Origin: SCTD01 sp038256525
GTDB lineage: Bacteria > Actinomycetota > Actinomycetes > Mycobacteriales > SCTD01
Length of the DNA stretch: 42,153 nt
NCBI GenBank assembly: GCA_038256525.1
Contig: JBBSKF010000010.1
Span: forward strand, 1 to 42,153
Direction of reading: 5' to 3'
Shown here: positions 15,919 through 27,955 of the stretch, piece by piece
How positions within the stretch are numbered: position 1 is the stretch's first letter
How the letters are laid out: each line of letters starts with the position of its first letter
Position numbers and translations under genes: made by a program
The notes under the pieces: model-generated
The model's input: the letters and a program-made list of their open reading frames with translations, nothing else
Told to the model about the DNA's origin: nothing
The model's database searches: none

Positions 15919-16710
15919 TCAGTAGGCCGTCGCCCGAGCGGTGTATCGGGCGTCCCGGTTCTCCACGACCAGCGGAAGCCCGAAAGCGCGGGTCAGCAGC
16001 GGCCCGGTCAGCACCTCCGCCACGGGACCCGAGGCAACGCACCGCCCACGCGAGAGCAGCAGGGCATGGGTGGTGCCGACCGGCACCTCCTCGACATGAT
16101 GGGTGACCAGCACGATCGGGGGTCCGTCGACATCCCGCGCGAGCCTGGTCAGCAGCCGCAGCAGGGCCTCCCGGGCGCCGAGATCAAGCCCAGCCGCCGG
16201 CTCGTCGAGCAGCAGCAGCTCGGGATCGGTCATCAGCGCCCGCGCGAGCAGCACCCGCTTGCGCTCCCCCTCGGACAAGGTGCCGAAGCGCCGGCCGGTG
16301 AAGCTGCGTAGGCCGACCCGAGCCAGCAGCGCCTCGGCCCGGGAGACGTCCGCGCCGTCGTAGCGTTCGGACCACCGTCCGAGCACGCCGTACGACGCGG
16401 TCAGCACCACATCAAGGGCGATCTCCCGTGGTGGAACCCGCTCGCCGAGTGCGGAGCTGGACAGCCCCACCCGGGTACGCAGCTCGCCGAGGTCGGCAGC
16501 TCCGAAGCGCTCGCCGAGCAGCGTCACCGAGCCACGGGTCGGGAACAGGGTGGCGCCGGCGATCTGCAGCAGCGTGGTCTTGCCGGCGCCGTTCGGGCCG
16601 AGGACGACCCACCGCTCCCCCTCGCGCACGGTCCAGGTCAGGTCGGCCAGGATCGCGGACCCGCCGCGGACCAACGTCACCCCGGACATCTCCAACACGG
16701 GTGCGGCCAT
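15919..16710 (-). CDS. ABC transporter ATP-binding protein
   Basis: A 264-residue stand-alone ATPase. Walker A GPNGAGKTT at 38-46, signature LSEGERKR near 145 and Walker B LLLLDEPAAGLD at 165. The switch His is in LVTHHVEEVP. It resembles the YlmA/ModF-like group. No permease or binding protein is adjacent, so it may serve a distant transporter or act in another role. The start at 16710 is taken from alignment of MAAPVLEMSGVTLVRGG with the family. TACGGT lies 8 nt upstream. Confidence 0.9.
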   Translation of the reverse strand: MAAPVLEMSGVTLVRGGSAILADLTWTVREGERWVVLGPNGAGKTTLLQIAGATLFPTRGSVTLLGERFGAADLGELRTRVGLSSSALGERVPPREIALDVVLTASYGVLGRWSERYDGADVSRAEALLARVGLRSFTGRRFGTLSEGERKRVLLARALMTDPELLLLDEPAAGLDLGAREALLRLLTRLARDVDGPPIVLVTHHVEEVPVGTTHALLLSRGRCVASGPVAEVLTGPLLTRAFGLPLVVENRDARYTARATAY

Positions 16711-16783
16711 CGGGTCCGACCGTAGCGGCAGCAGCCGCGCCACGTGCCCACGACACCCTGCCGCCGCTGGCACAGTGTCGGCC

Positions 16784-17614
16784 ATGAGCTACCGCTGCTT
16801 CGAGGTCGACATCGCCGACCGGGTCGCCCACGTCCGGCTGTCCCGGCCGGAGGAGCTCAACACGATGACCCCGGACTTCTGGCGGGAGCTGCCCGAGATC
16901 GTCACCTCGATCAGCGACGAGGCGAGCGCCCGGGTGGTCGTGATCAGCAGCACCGGCACGCACTTCAGCGCCGGGATGGACCTGTCGGTGTTCGCCTCGC
17001 TGGGCGGGCAGGGCGGCGAGCCGGGGCGCGCACATGCGCGTACCCGCTCGCACGCCAAGGTCCTGCAGTGGACCTTCAGCGCGCTCGAGAAGGCCCGGGT
17101 TCCGGTTCTTGCGGCCGTGCAGGGCGGCGCCATCGGCGGGGCGGTCGACTTGGTCACGGCCTGCGACCTGCGCTATGCCAGCGCGGATGCCTTCCTCTGC
17201 GTCCAGGAGATCAACCTGGCCATGACCGCCGACGTCGGCACCCTGCAACGGCTCGGGCGCCTCGTCGGTGAGGGCTTCGCCCGCGAGATGGCCTACACCG
17301 GGCGGCGTGTCACGGCCGCCAGGGCGTACGAGGTCGGCTTGGTGCAGCAGGTGTACGCCGACCACGACGCGCTCGTCAGCGGGGTCCTTGCGACCGCACG
17401 CGAGATCGCCGCGAAGTCACCCCTTGCGATCTGGGGCACCAAGGTCGCGATGAACTACGCCCGCGACCACCCGGTCGACGACGCGCTCGAGCAGATCGCG
17501 ACCTGGCAGGCCGGGATGTTCCAGCCGGCCGACCTGACCGAGGCGATGACGGCGAGGGCCGAGCAGCGCGAGCCGCTGTTCCCCGAGTTGCTCCCGGAGC
17601 CGCGCGGGCTGTAG
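16784..17614 (+). CDS. crotonase; dienoyl-CoA isomerase-like
   Basis: A 276-residue enoyl-CoA hydratase/isomerase. The oxyanion loops are HFSAGMDLS and QGGAIGGAVDLVTACDLRY. Asp122 (AVDLVT) and Asp150 (MTADVGTLQRL) are 28 residues apart, the same spacing as the two active-site aspartates of mammalian delta3,5-delta2,4-dienoyl-CoA isomerase (ECH1), and the DVGTLQRL string is characteristic of that group. It probably isomerises double bonds of unsaturated fatty acyl-CoAs. CACAGT 7 nt before the ATG and no Shine-Dalgarno suggest a leaderless mRNA. Confidence 0.9.
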   Translation: MSYRCFEVDIADRVAHVRLSRPEELNTMTPDFWRELPEIVTSISDEASARVVVISSTGTHFSAGMDLSVFASLGGQGGEPGRAHARTRSHAKVLQWTFSALEKARVPVLAAVQGGAIGGAVDLVTACDLRYASADAFLCVQEINLAMTADVGTLQRLGRLVGEGFAREMAYTGRRVTAARAYEVGLVQQVYADHDALVSGVLATAREIAAKSPLAIWGTKVAMNYARDHPVDDALEQIATWQAGMFQPADLTEAMTARAEQREPLFPELLPEPRGL

Positions 17615-17665
17615 GCAGTGGGGCGGCGCCGTCCGTCGGAGGGGCCCTGACGATCGGAGTTGCAC

Positions 17666-17992
17666 ATGGCAGAGGTCATCGGCGTCGTGGACGTCGTCAC
17701 AGCTGAGGGCAAGGCCGAGCAGGTCATCGCCGCGGTCGAGGTGTGCGTGGCCAAGACGCATGCGGAGGAGGGCTGCATCGCGTACGCCCTGCACCGCGAC
17801 AACGCCGATCCGAACCACCTGGTCCTGGTCGAGCGCTGGCGCTCGCAGGCCGACCTCGACGCCCACCTGCAGAGCGCTCACGTGGCGGACCTGTTCGCTG
17901 TCGCTGGCACGCCCGGCCTGCTGGCGGCGCCGCCGAGCCTGACGTTCACGACCTCGCTCGGGCTCGGCGACCCGGCCAAGGGCAACCTGTAG
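17666..17992 (+). CDS. antibiotic biosynthesis monooxygenase (ABM) domain protein
   Basis: A 108-residue ferredoxin-fold protein of the putative quinol monooxygenase type. It has EEGCIAYALHRDNADPNHLV, then VERWRSQADLDAHLQSAHV, the typical ABM core. Such proteins are dimeric and some oxidise quinols or handle reactive aldehydes without cofactors. The substrate is unknown. ATG at 17666 follows a GGAG Shine-Dalgarno, 51 nt after the crotonase stop. Confidence 0.9.
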   Translation: MAEVIGVVDVVTAEGKAEQVIAAVEVCVAKTHAEEGCIAYALHRDNADPNHLVLVERWRSQADLDAHLQSAHVADLFAVAGTPGLLAAPPSLTFTTSLGLGDPAKGNL

Positions 17993-18032
17993 GCCCTCGC
18001 CGATCGCCCCCTACCCCTACCCCCCCTTACGT

Positions 18033-18096
18033 TGATCAACGCCGCACTCGGTGCGGTTCCGCCGCGCGAGAACTGGCGCAAGTACGGCGTTGATCA
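18033..18096. repeat. 12-bp inverted repeat with nested hairpin
   Basis: TGATCAACGCCG (18033-18044) and CGGCGTTGATCA (18085-18096) are perfect inverted repeats. Between them CCGCAC-TCG-GTGCGG (18042-18056) forms a second hairpin that competes with the left arm. It lies downstream of the ABM gene and just before the CACACT element of the next gene. It may be a terminator, an attenuator-like switch or a dispersed repeat. Confidence 0.6.
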
Positions 18097-18128
18097 CAGC
18101 GGCGCCCTAGGTGCGTCACACTGCCGTC

Positions 18129-18536
18129 ATGACCGACACCTCCACGCTGTCTGGCGCACGCGCCGGGGTCTTTGGGCTCTACAAGGTGCTCATCGCGCTG
18201 TACGCCCTCGCCGTCGTCGTACAGATCTTCCTGGCCGGCCTCGGCGTCTTCGGCGACGAGGTCGCGATCGCGAGCAGCGACCTCGAGCCGCATCGCGCCC
18301 TGGGCTACCTGCTCGCCGTGCCCGTTGCCCTGGTGCTGCTCGTGCTGGCGCTGATCGCCCGTCCCGGCCGGCGGATCGAGCCCATGACCGTCGCCCTGGT
18401 GGTGTTCGGCCTCGTCCTGCTGCAGCTGGGGCGCTCCGGCGCTGACCTGCCGCTGCTCGGTGGTCTGCACGCGGTGCTCGCCTTCGTCCAGCTCGGCCTG
18501 GCCGCCTCACTGGTCAAGCTCGCGCTCGACCGCTGA
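18129..18536 (+). CDS. DUF6220 membrane protein
   Basis: A 135-residue membrane protein with four predicted helices: KVLIALYALAVVVQIFLAGL, then LGYLLAVPVALVLLVLALI, MTVALVVFGLVLLQLG and LHAVLAFVQLGLAASLVKLA. His residues at EPHRALGY and LHAVLAF recur in DUF6220 members. Function unknown. ATG at 18129 has CACACT 6 nt upstream and no Shine-Dalgarno. A GTG 18 nt earlier is in frame but less likely. Confidence 0.88.
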   Translation: MTDTSTLSGARAGVFGLYKVLIALYALAVVVQIFLAGLGVFGDEVAIASSDLEPHRALGYLLAVPVALVLLVLALIARPGRRIEPMTVALVVFGLVLLQLGRSGADLPLLGGLHAVLAFVQLGLAASLVKLALDR

Positions 18537-18690
18537 GCCGACGCCTGACCGCGGGGATGAGGCGGGCAGTGGAGCGGTCCGACGGCGCGAACGTCAGTGC
18601 GGTTTCGACCTGGGAGGTGGCCATGAAGGTGGCGATCGGCAAGCTGGACGTCCACGTCGAGGAGGACGAGAGCTTTGGGCAGGGGTTACG
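18530..18690 (+). pseudogene. VapC-type PIN toxin fragment
   Basis: One frame reads RRLTAGMRRAVERSDG, then NVSAVSTWEVAMKVAIGKLD. The SAVSxWEvaxKxxxGKLD pattern is a hallmark of the second acidic block of VapC-like PIN nucleases. The N-terminal DTH(A/V) block and the C-terminal Asp block are absent, and no antitoxin is adjacent. The start runs into the DUF6220 gene, so this is a relic. From 18691 to 18886 I see nothing convincing except the next ribosome site. Confidence 0.55.
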
Positions 18691-18886
18691 GCCTGACCCT
18701 CGTGGCGGGCCTTTTCGCCCTGCTCCGTGCTCACCGCCGATCCCGCGTTCGGGTCGTTCGGAGTGGCACGGCTCACCCCGTGAGACCGGTCGCTGAGCCC
18801 ACTGGGCGCGCCGGCCCTCAAGGGAGCAGAATGGACATGGCGCCCGCAACCGGCAGGTCGGGAGCGCCACCCGCTGGGAGGCGCGC

Positions 18887-19207
18887 GTGCGACACGACCG
18901 GTCCACCGATGTCGCCGTCGTCACCTCTGCTGGTCTGAGCCACACCGAGGACATCGCGCTCCGCCAGCGCCGCTACATCCTCACCCAGGGCGTGCGCATC
19001 GTCTGCGTCATCCTCGCGACCGCGCTCCCGATTCCGGTGCTCTACAAGGCAGCGCTGCTGTTCGGCGCCATCGCGCTGCCGTGGTTCGGGGTGGTCATGG
19101 CCAACGCGGGCCCCACAGTCCGGCGCAAGACCAAGACCGCCCTGCGCGCGGAGGAGCCGATCCATGTGCAGATCGAGCCCGGACGGGTGATCGAAGCCGA
19201 GCGGTGA
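18887..19207 (+). CDS. DUF3099 membrane protein
   Basis: A 106-residue protein. The N-terminal VVTSAGLSHTEDIALRQRRY is the DUF3099 signature, followed by two membrane helices (about 33-52 and 57-74) and a basic C-terminal tail. GTG start behind GGGAGG 6 to 7 nt upstream. Function unknown. In mycobacteria a DUF3099 gene lies next to sigB (recalled, not checked). Confidence 0.9.
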   Translation: MRHDRSTDVAVVTSAGLSHTEDIALRQRRYILTQGVRIVCVILATALPIPVLYKAALLFGAIALPWFGVVMANAGPTVRRKTKTALRAEEPIHVQIEPGRVIEAER

Positions 19208-19211
19208 ACAC

Positions 19212-19781
19212 TCACTTGCTCTGGCGCGCAGCGGCTTTCACGGACTGCTTGTAGGCCCGGACCTGCGACAGCGACTCAGGTCCGGTCACGTCGGCCACCG
19301 AGCGCTGCGCTCCGTCCTCGCCGTAGGGCCCGGCGGCCTCGCGCCAGCCCTCAGGCCGCACACCGAGCTGCTTGCCGAGCAGGGCCAGGAAGATCTGCGC
19401 CTTCTGCCGGCCGAAGCCGGGCAGCGCCTCGAGCCGGGCGAGCAGCTCCTTGCCATCAGCGACGTCCGACCAGACTGCCTCGGCCCGGCCGTCGTAGTGC
19501 TCCACCAGGGCGCCGCACAGCGCCGCAACCCGGCCCGACATCGAGCCGGGGAACCGATGCACCGCCGGGCTCTGCGCGAACAGCTCGGCGAGGTCGTCCC
19601 TGGTGGCGAGGTCGGCCGCGTCCAGCTCCTGGCCGATCCGGGAACGCAGGACGTACGGCCCTCGAAATGCCTTCTCCATCGGGATCTGCTGGTCCAATGC
19701 CATGCCCAGCAGCAGCGCGAGCGGGTCGCGGCCGAGCAGCGCGTCGGCGTCGGGGTCCTGGGACAGTCGGAGGGTCGGCAT
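19212..19781 (-). CDS. HhH-GPD-type base-excision DNA glycosylase
   Basis: A 189-residue protein with helix-hairpin-helix LPGFGRQKAQIFLALLGKQL near residue 120 and ALDQQIPMEKAFRGPYVL near the N-terminus. It matches the short actinobacterial HhH-GPD repair family, which lacks the four-cysteine iron-sulphur cluster of EndoIII/MutY. Predicted to excise damaged bases; specificity unknown. CAGGAT lies 6 nt before the ATG with no Shine-Dalgarno, so leaderless translation is likely. It converges on DUF3099 with a 4-nt gap. Confidence 0.88.
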   Translation of the reverse strand: MPTLRLSQDPDADALLGRDPLALLLGMALDQQIPMEKAFRGPYVLRSRIGQELDAADLATRDDLAELFAQSPAVHRFPGSMSGRVAALCGALVEHYDGRAEAVWSDVADGKELLARLEALPGFGRQKAQIFLALLGKQLGVRPEGWREAAGPYGEDGAQRSVADVTGPESLSQVRAYKQSVKAAARQSK

Positions 19782-19787
19782 GCCACC

Positions 19788-19810
19788 ATCCTGACCGACG
19801 CAGGCAAGAT
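19788..19810. promoter_or_regulatory. face-to-face -10 elements for the glycosylase and otsA
   Basis: In the 35-nt gap, CAGGAT (reverse strand, 19793-19788) is 6 nt from the glycosylase ATG, and CAAGAT (forward strand, 19805-19810) is 6 nt from the otsA GTG. Both genes lack a Shine-Dalgarno. The two promoters must overlap each other's upstream regions, so expression may be mutually exclusive. Confidence 0.45.
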
Positions 19811-19816
19811 GGCGGC

Positions 19817-21367
19817 GTGCCCTCCGAGAGCCCGGCCCCTGACCCACTCGCCTCGATGGCGCTCGGCCTGCCCGTGGTCCTGCTCTCCCACCGCGGCCCG
19901 GTGTCGTTCGGTCGCGACCCCGAGAGCGGACAGCGGACGGCCAGCCGCGGAGCGGGGGGCCTGGTCACGGCGCTGTCCGGCCTCGCTGCCCACCTCGACG
20001 ACGCCGTGTGGGTGTGTGTCGCCGCCGGCGGCGAGGATGCCGAGGTGGCCCGTGAGAGCGGCGGATCAACGGTGCATCTCGGCCTGGACCCGGAGCCGCG
20101 CCTGCTCGACGACGGTGAGGACGAGCCGGGTCGACGCCTGTCGCTCCGCCTGGTCGAGGTGGCACCCGAGGTCCATGACCCGTTCTACGGGGTCATCGCC
20201 AACCCGCTGCTGTGGTTCGTCCAGCACCGGCTCTACAACCTGTCGCTGAGTCCGTCGCTGGGACGGGAGGAGCGCACCGCGTTCGAGGACGGCTACGTCG
20301 TCGCCAACGGGCTGGCCGCCGAGGCGGTGGTCGAACAGGTGCAGAAGGTGGGCGGCCGGGCGGTCGTCCTGCTGCACGACTACCACTTCTACCTCGTCGG
20401 CGACCTGGTCCGGCAGCGCTGCCCGGACGCCCTCGTGAGTCACTTCGTGCACATCCCCTGGCCCGGCCCGGACGGCTGGCGGGTGCTGCCGCCGGACATG
20501 CGGGACCGGATGCTGGTCGGGCTGCTCGGCTGCGACGTGGTCGCGTTCCACACCCGGGCCGACGCGCGGGCGTTCCTGCTGTGCTGCCAGGAGATCCTGC
20601 AGCTGCCCGTGGACATGCGCCTGTTGTCGGTCGCAGTGGCGGGCCGCACCGTTCGGGTGCGGGTCTACCCGATCAGCATCGACATCCCGGCGCTGGAATC
20701 GATCGCTCACACCGATGCCTCCGACGAGCACCTGGTTGCCCTCGACCACTTCCTCGGCGACGGTCAGCTGATCCTGCGCGTCGATCGCACCGACCCGAGC
20801 AAGAACATCGTGCGTGGCTTCCAGGCGTTCGGCCTGATGCTGGAGGAGCATCCCGAGCTGCATGGCCGCGTCGTGTTCCTGGCCCTGCTGCAGCCCAGCC
20901 GGCAGGACGTGCGCGAATACACCGACTACCTCGCGGCGATCGGGTCAGCGATCTCCTCGGTCAACGCCCGGCACGGGACGGGCCTGTGGCAGCCGATCGA
21001 CGTGCGCTTCGCGTCCGACATGGCGCTGGCCACCGCGGCCTACCGGCGGTGCGACGTGCTGGTCGTCAACGCCGTCGCGGACGGGATGAACCTGGTGGCC
21101 AAGGAGGCGGTGGTCCTCAACGAGCGCGACATGGTGCTGGCGCTGTCCGAGGCGACCGGGGCCCACGACGAGCTCGGCCGCTTCGCGGTGACGCTGCACC
21201 CGTTCGACGTGGCGCAGCAGGCCGACGCCCTGCACGAGGCCCTGACCATGCCGCCGCAACTGCGGCGGGACCGGCGCGAACACGCCGCGATGATCGTGCA
21301 CCGCAACGACGTGGAGCGCTGGTTGTCCGCCCAGCTCGTCGATCTCGCCGCTCTGGCCGACCGATAA
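19817..21367 (+). CDS. otsA: OtsA-like trehalose-6-phosphate synthase (GT20)
   Basis: A 516-residue GT20 enzyme, expected to join a nucleoside-diphosphate glucose to glucose-6-phosphate. N-terminal SHRGPVSF and the glycine-rich RGAGGLVTALSG; LLHDYHFYLVGDLVR; VHIPWPGPDGWRVLP; donor-site DGMNLVAKEAV. It departs from canonical OtsA at HTPFP (here HIPWP) and RLDYTKG (here RTDPSKN), though the Arg and Lys are kept. Donor and acceptor may therefore differ. GTG at 19817 is chosen for the CAAGAT 6 nt upstream; ATG at 19856 is the alternative. No otsB is present. Confidence 0.85.
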   Translation: MPSESPAPDPLASMALGLPVVLLSHRGPVSFGRDPESGQRTASRGAGGLVTALSGLAAHLDDAVWVCVAAGGEDAEVARESGGSTVHLGLDPEPRLLDDGEDEPGRRLSLRLVEVAPEVHDPFYGVIANPLLWFVQHRLYNLSLSPSLGREERTAFEDGYVVANGLAAEAVVEQVQKVGGRAVVLLHDYHFYLVGDLVRQRCPDALVSHFVHIPWPGPDGWRVLPPDMRDRMLVGLLGCDVVAFHTRADARAFLLCCQEILQLPVDMRLLSVAVAGRTVRVRVYPISIDIPALESIAHTDASDEHLVALDHFLGDGQLILRVDRTDPSKNIVRGFQAFGLMLEEHPELHGRVVFLALLQPSRQDVREYTDYLAAIGSAISSVNARHGTGLWQPIDVRFASDMALATAAYRRCDVLVVNAVADGMNLVAKEAVVLNERDMVLALSEATGAHDELGRFAVTLHPFDVAQQADALHEALTMPPQLRRDRREHAAMIVHRNDVERWLSAQLVDLAALADR

Positions 21368-21494
21368 GGACAGAAGCGGACGTTACGGATAGCGGCGAGT
21401 AGTCACGTCCCGGTGGGGCACACACCAGTCAGGCGCACGTCGCCGGTCACGGCGGCCACCCGGCCAACCCGGACCCGTCTTGGTTGGAGCACCA

Positions 21495-21641
21495 ATGATC
21501 GTTCTCGGTTTGATCCTGCTCATCATCGGCCTGCTGGTCGCCAGCCTCAAGATCCTGGTCACGATCGGTCTGATCCTCATGGTCGTCGGTCTGATCCTGA
21601 ACCTGGTGCCCGTGGGTGGCACCCGGCGCCGCGTGTACTGA
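21495..21641 (+). CDS. DUF6131 small membrane protein
   Basis: A 48-residue protein with two short hydrophobic helices (IVLGLILLIIGLLVASL and LVTIGLILMVVGLILNLV) and a basic tail ending RRRVY. This matches the actinobacterial DUF6131 family; function unknown. ATG behind TTGGAG. It lies 127 nt after otsA. The gap 21368-21494 shows no further gene. Confidence 0.8.
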   Translation: MIVLGLILLIIGLLVASLKILVTIGLILMVVGLILNLVPVGGTRRRVY

Positions 21642-21661
21642 CGCCAGCAGCCTGCTCTCGA

Positions 21662-21687
21662 CGCCGCCGTCCGAAAGGACGGCGGCG
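21662..21687. terminator. strong 11-bp hairpin with GAAA loop
   Basis: CGCCGCCGTCC (21662-21672), GAAA tetraloop, GGACGGCGGCG (21677-21687), perfect complement. It sits between the DUF6131 gene and the convergent methyltransferase, so it can serve both strands. It lacks a T-run, as is common in actinobacteria. Confidence 0.8.
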
Positions 21688-21710
21688 GCGTGTGCGTTGT
21701 CTCCGTCGTG

Positions 21711-22325
21711 TCACCGCCGGGCCACGCCCTCGTAGAGGTAGCCGAACGGCTTGGGATCACCTTTGGCGTAGGAGTTCTCGAGTCGCTCGAGGGTGAATCC
21801 GGCGCCGGTCAGCAGCGTGTCGATGGGCCGGTCGAGGTGACAGCCGCCGGCGACCCGGCGGTTGATCGGGTTGAGCCTGGCCTGCCAGCGGCGCACGCCT
21901 TCCTCCGGTGACCGGCCGTGCTCGACGAAGTGCAGCGCGCCGCCTGGACGCAGCACCCGACGTACCTCCGCGAGAGCCCGGGCGGCATCGGGGATCGTGC
22001 AGAGCGTGAAGGTGGACAGGGCGACGTCGAAGCTGGCGGACTCGAACGGCAACCCCTGCCCGTCCAGCCCGGAGCGCACGATCGACACCTCGCTCGCCGT
22101 GACCCGGGGGCCCGCCAGCTGCCAGCCGAGATCGCTCGGCTCGACGGCCGCGACGCTGCGGACCGCCGGCGGGTAGTACGGCACGTTCAGCCCGGAACCG
22201 AAGCCGATCTCCAGCACCTCACCGGACAGGCCGGCGCAGACCCGCTCGCGGACGGCCCGCACCTGTGCGGTGTCCAGGAACCGATTGGCGATCCGCGGTA
22301 CGACCCGGTCTGTCCAGAGCCCCAT
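21711..22325 (-). CDS. class I SAM-dependent methyltransferase
   Basis: A 204-residue methyltransferase. Motif I VLEIGFGSGLNVPYYP near residue 38, acidic motif II AAVEPSD, then LPFESASFDVALSTFTLCTI and LRPGGALHFVEHG. The spacing and the RWQARLNPINRRVAGGCHLD segment resemble phospholipid or thiol methyltransferases of the METTL7/UbiE-like type; the substrate is unknown. ATG at 22325 has a G-rich run upstream. An in-frame ATG six codons earlier is possible. Confidence 0.9.
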   Translation of the reverse strand: MGLWTDRVVPRIANRFLDTAQVRAVRERVCAGLSGEVLEIGFGSGLNVPYYPPAVRSVAAVEPSDLGWQLAGPRVTASEVSIVRSGLDGQGLPFESASFDVALSTFTLCTIPDAARALAEVRRVLRPGGALHFVEHGRSPEEGVRRWQARLNPINRRVAGGCHLDRPIDTLLTGAGFTLERLENSYAKGDPKPFGYLYEGVARR

Positions 22326-22397
22326 CTGCCACCCCCCGGACATCGTGGCACGACTAGCGTCTCCCGACGAACGTCGGACGAGTGCGAGGAGCCGGGA

Positions 22398-25190
<2,793 letters not shown>

Positions 25191-25219
25191 GCGCAGCCGT
25201 CCATGCCGAGCCGAGCAGC

Positions 25220-25304
25220 AGCGATACTGGTGGCGTGGCGTATCGCTCGCGAGAGGCCTCGCACCTGTGCCCGCCCCCTGTCGGGGTCATCAGCCGCAGG
25301 TGCG
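25220..25304 (+). other. two stem-loops between acnA and sigA
   Basis: AGCGATAC (25220-25227) pairs with GTATCGCT (25240-25247) over a 12-nt loop. CGCACCTG (25260-25267) pairs with CAGGTGCG (25297-25304), enclosing CCCC-TGTC-GGGG (25275-25286). The first may terminate acnA. The second may be part of the sigA leader RNA. The sigA promoter in 25191-25407 is not clear to me; nothing else is seen in this gap. Confidence 0.5.
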
Positions 25305-25407
25305 CCCTTGCGGCGGCACCCGCACGGTCCGGCCGGTTGTCACCTGCGGTTCGGCCCTTCACCGGCACACCCTGCACCGGCACGTCCCTGCTGACGAAGG
25401 ATCTCCA

Positions 25408-26717
<1,310 letters not shown>

Positions 26718-26730
<13 letters not shown>

Positions 26731-27902
26731 TCGGGCGGGAATGCAGCCAGCCGGCCAATGAGCAACCGCCGGTCCGCCTCACCTGAGGTCAGGGCGAGCC
26801 CGGTCCGCAGCGCCGCCCGGCAGTCCGCCAGCCTCCCCAGCCGGCGCAGGGCCTCGGCCCGCCCGGCGTGCCACAGGTGGGAGCGCTCCAGCCCCTGGAT
26901 GCCGTCGAGCGCGTGCAGCATCGCCGCCGGCCCGTCACGTTCACCGAGCGCGACAGCCCGGTTCAGCCTCAGCAGCGGTGCCGGCCGGCGGACGAGCAGC
27001 GCGTCGTAGAGACCGACGACCAGCGTCCAGTCCGTGTCCGCGTACGACGCGGCAAGGCTGTGGCAGGCGGACAGCCGCGCCTGCAGGAGGTAGTCGCCGG
27101 GCTCTGCGCGGCACAGCCGTCCCGCCTCCGCCAGCCGGATTGCGCCCTCGCGCAGGAGGGCGTCGTCCCACCGGCGGCGGTCCTGGTCGGCCAACAGGAC
27201 GGTGTCCCCCGAGGCGTCCGCCCGGGCCGGCCGGCGGGCGTCGGTGAGCAGCAGCAGGGCCAGCAGCGCCGTCGCCTCGGTCTCGGCCGGCATCAGTTCG
27301 ACGACCAACCGGGCCAGCCGAACACCCTGTTCACACAGGTCGACCCGCGCCGGACCGGCCCCGGTGATCGGGGCGTGACCGGCCGTGTAGACCAGATGCA
27401 CGACGGCGAGCACGCCGGCCAGGCGCTGGGGCAGCTCGACGTCGTCCGGAACGCGGTAGGGGATGCGGGCGCGGGAGATCTTCTGCCGCACGCGCACCAA
27501 CCGCTTCGCCATCGCGGCCGGCTCGACGAGCAACGCCGCCGCGATCTCCGGCACGCTCAGACCGACGAGCGTCCGCAGCGCCAGCGGGACCTGCGCCTCG
27601 AGGGCGAGCGACGGGTGACAGCAGGTGAACAGCAGGCGCAGCAGATCGTCCGCCACGGCGCTGTCCGAGGCAGGCTCCGGATCGGCAGTGTGCCAGGTCA
27701 CCGCCGCCTCCTTGCCGTCCCGTCGCGCCTCGCGGCGTACGACGTCCAGCGCCCGGTTGCGGGCGGTCACGGTCAGCCAGGCGCGCGGGTCGGTGGGGAC
27801 GCCACGTTCGGGCCAGGTCCGCAGCGCCGCCAGGACCGCCTCCTGCACCGCGTCCTCGGCCAGTTGCAGATCCCCGAGGGTGCGCACCAGCGTCGCGAGC
27901 AC
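26718..27902 (-). CDS. ECF sigma factor with C-terminal TPR-like domain (ECF42 type, DUF6596)
   Basis: At least 394 residues. Sigma-2 region with LAEDAVQEAVLAALRTWPER and PRAWLTVTARNRALDVVRR; sigma-4 with RTLVGLSVPEIAAALLVEP; then a long helical C-terminal domain (DUF6596) with LLRLNRAVALGERDGP. This is the ECF42 architecture, in which the C-terminal extension is needed for activity and no anti-sigma factor is found. Its partner YCII/DGPF gene lies directly upstream. The GTG at 27902 is the first standard start, but homologous sequence (ALEEVVRTERRR) continues upstream to a CTG at 27959 or 27953, so the real start may be non-standard. Confidence 0.9.
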
Positions 27903-27955
27903 CCGGCGGCGCTCGGTCCGGACGACCTCCTCGAGCGCCTGCCGGGCGTCCAGCG

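Noticed and set aside
18530..18886. Active toxin-antitoxin module
   Set aside because: Only one PIN block is present, with no antitoxin, no start and no complete acidic triad.
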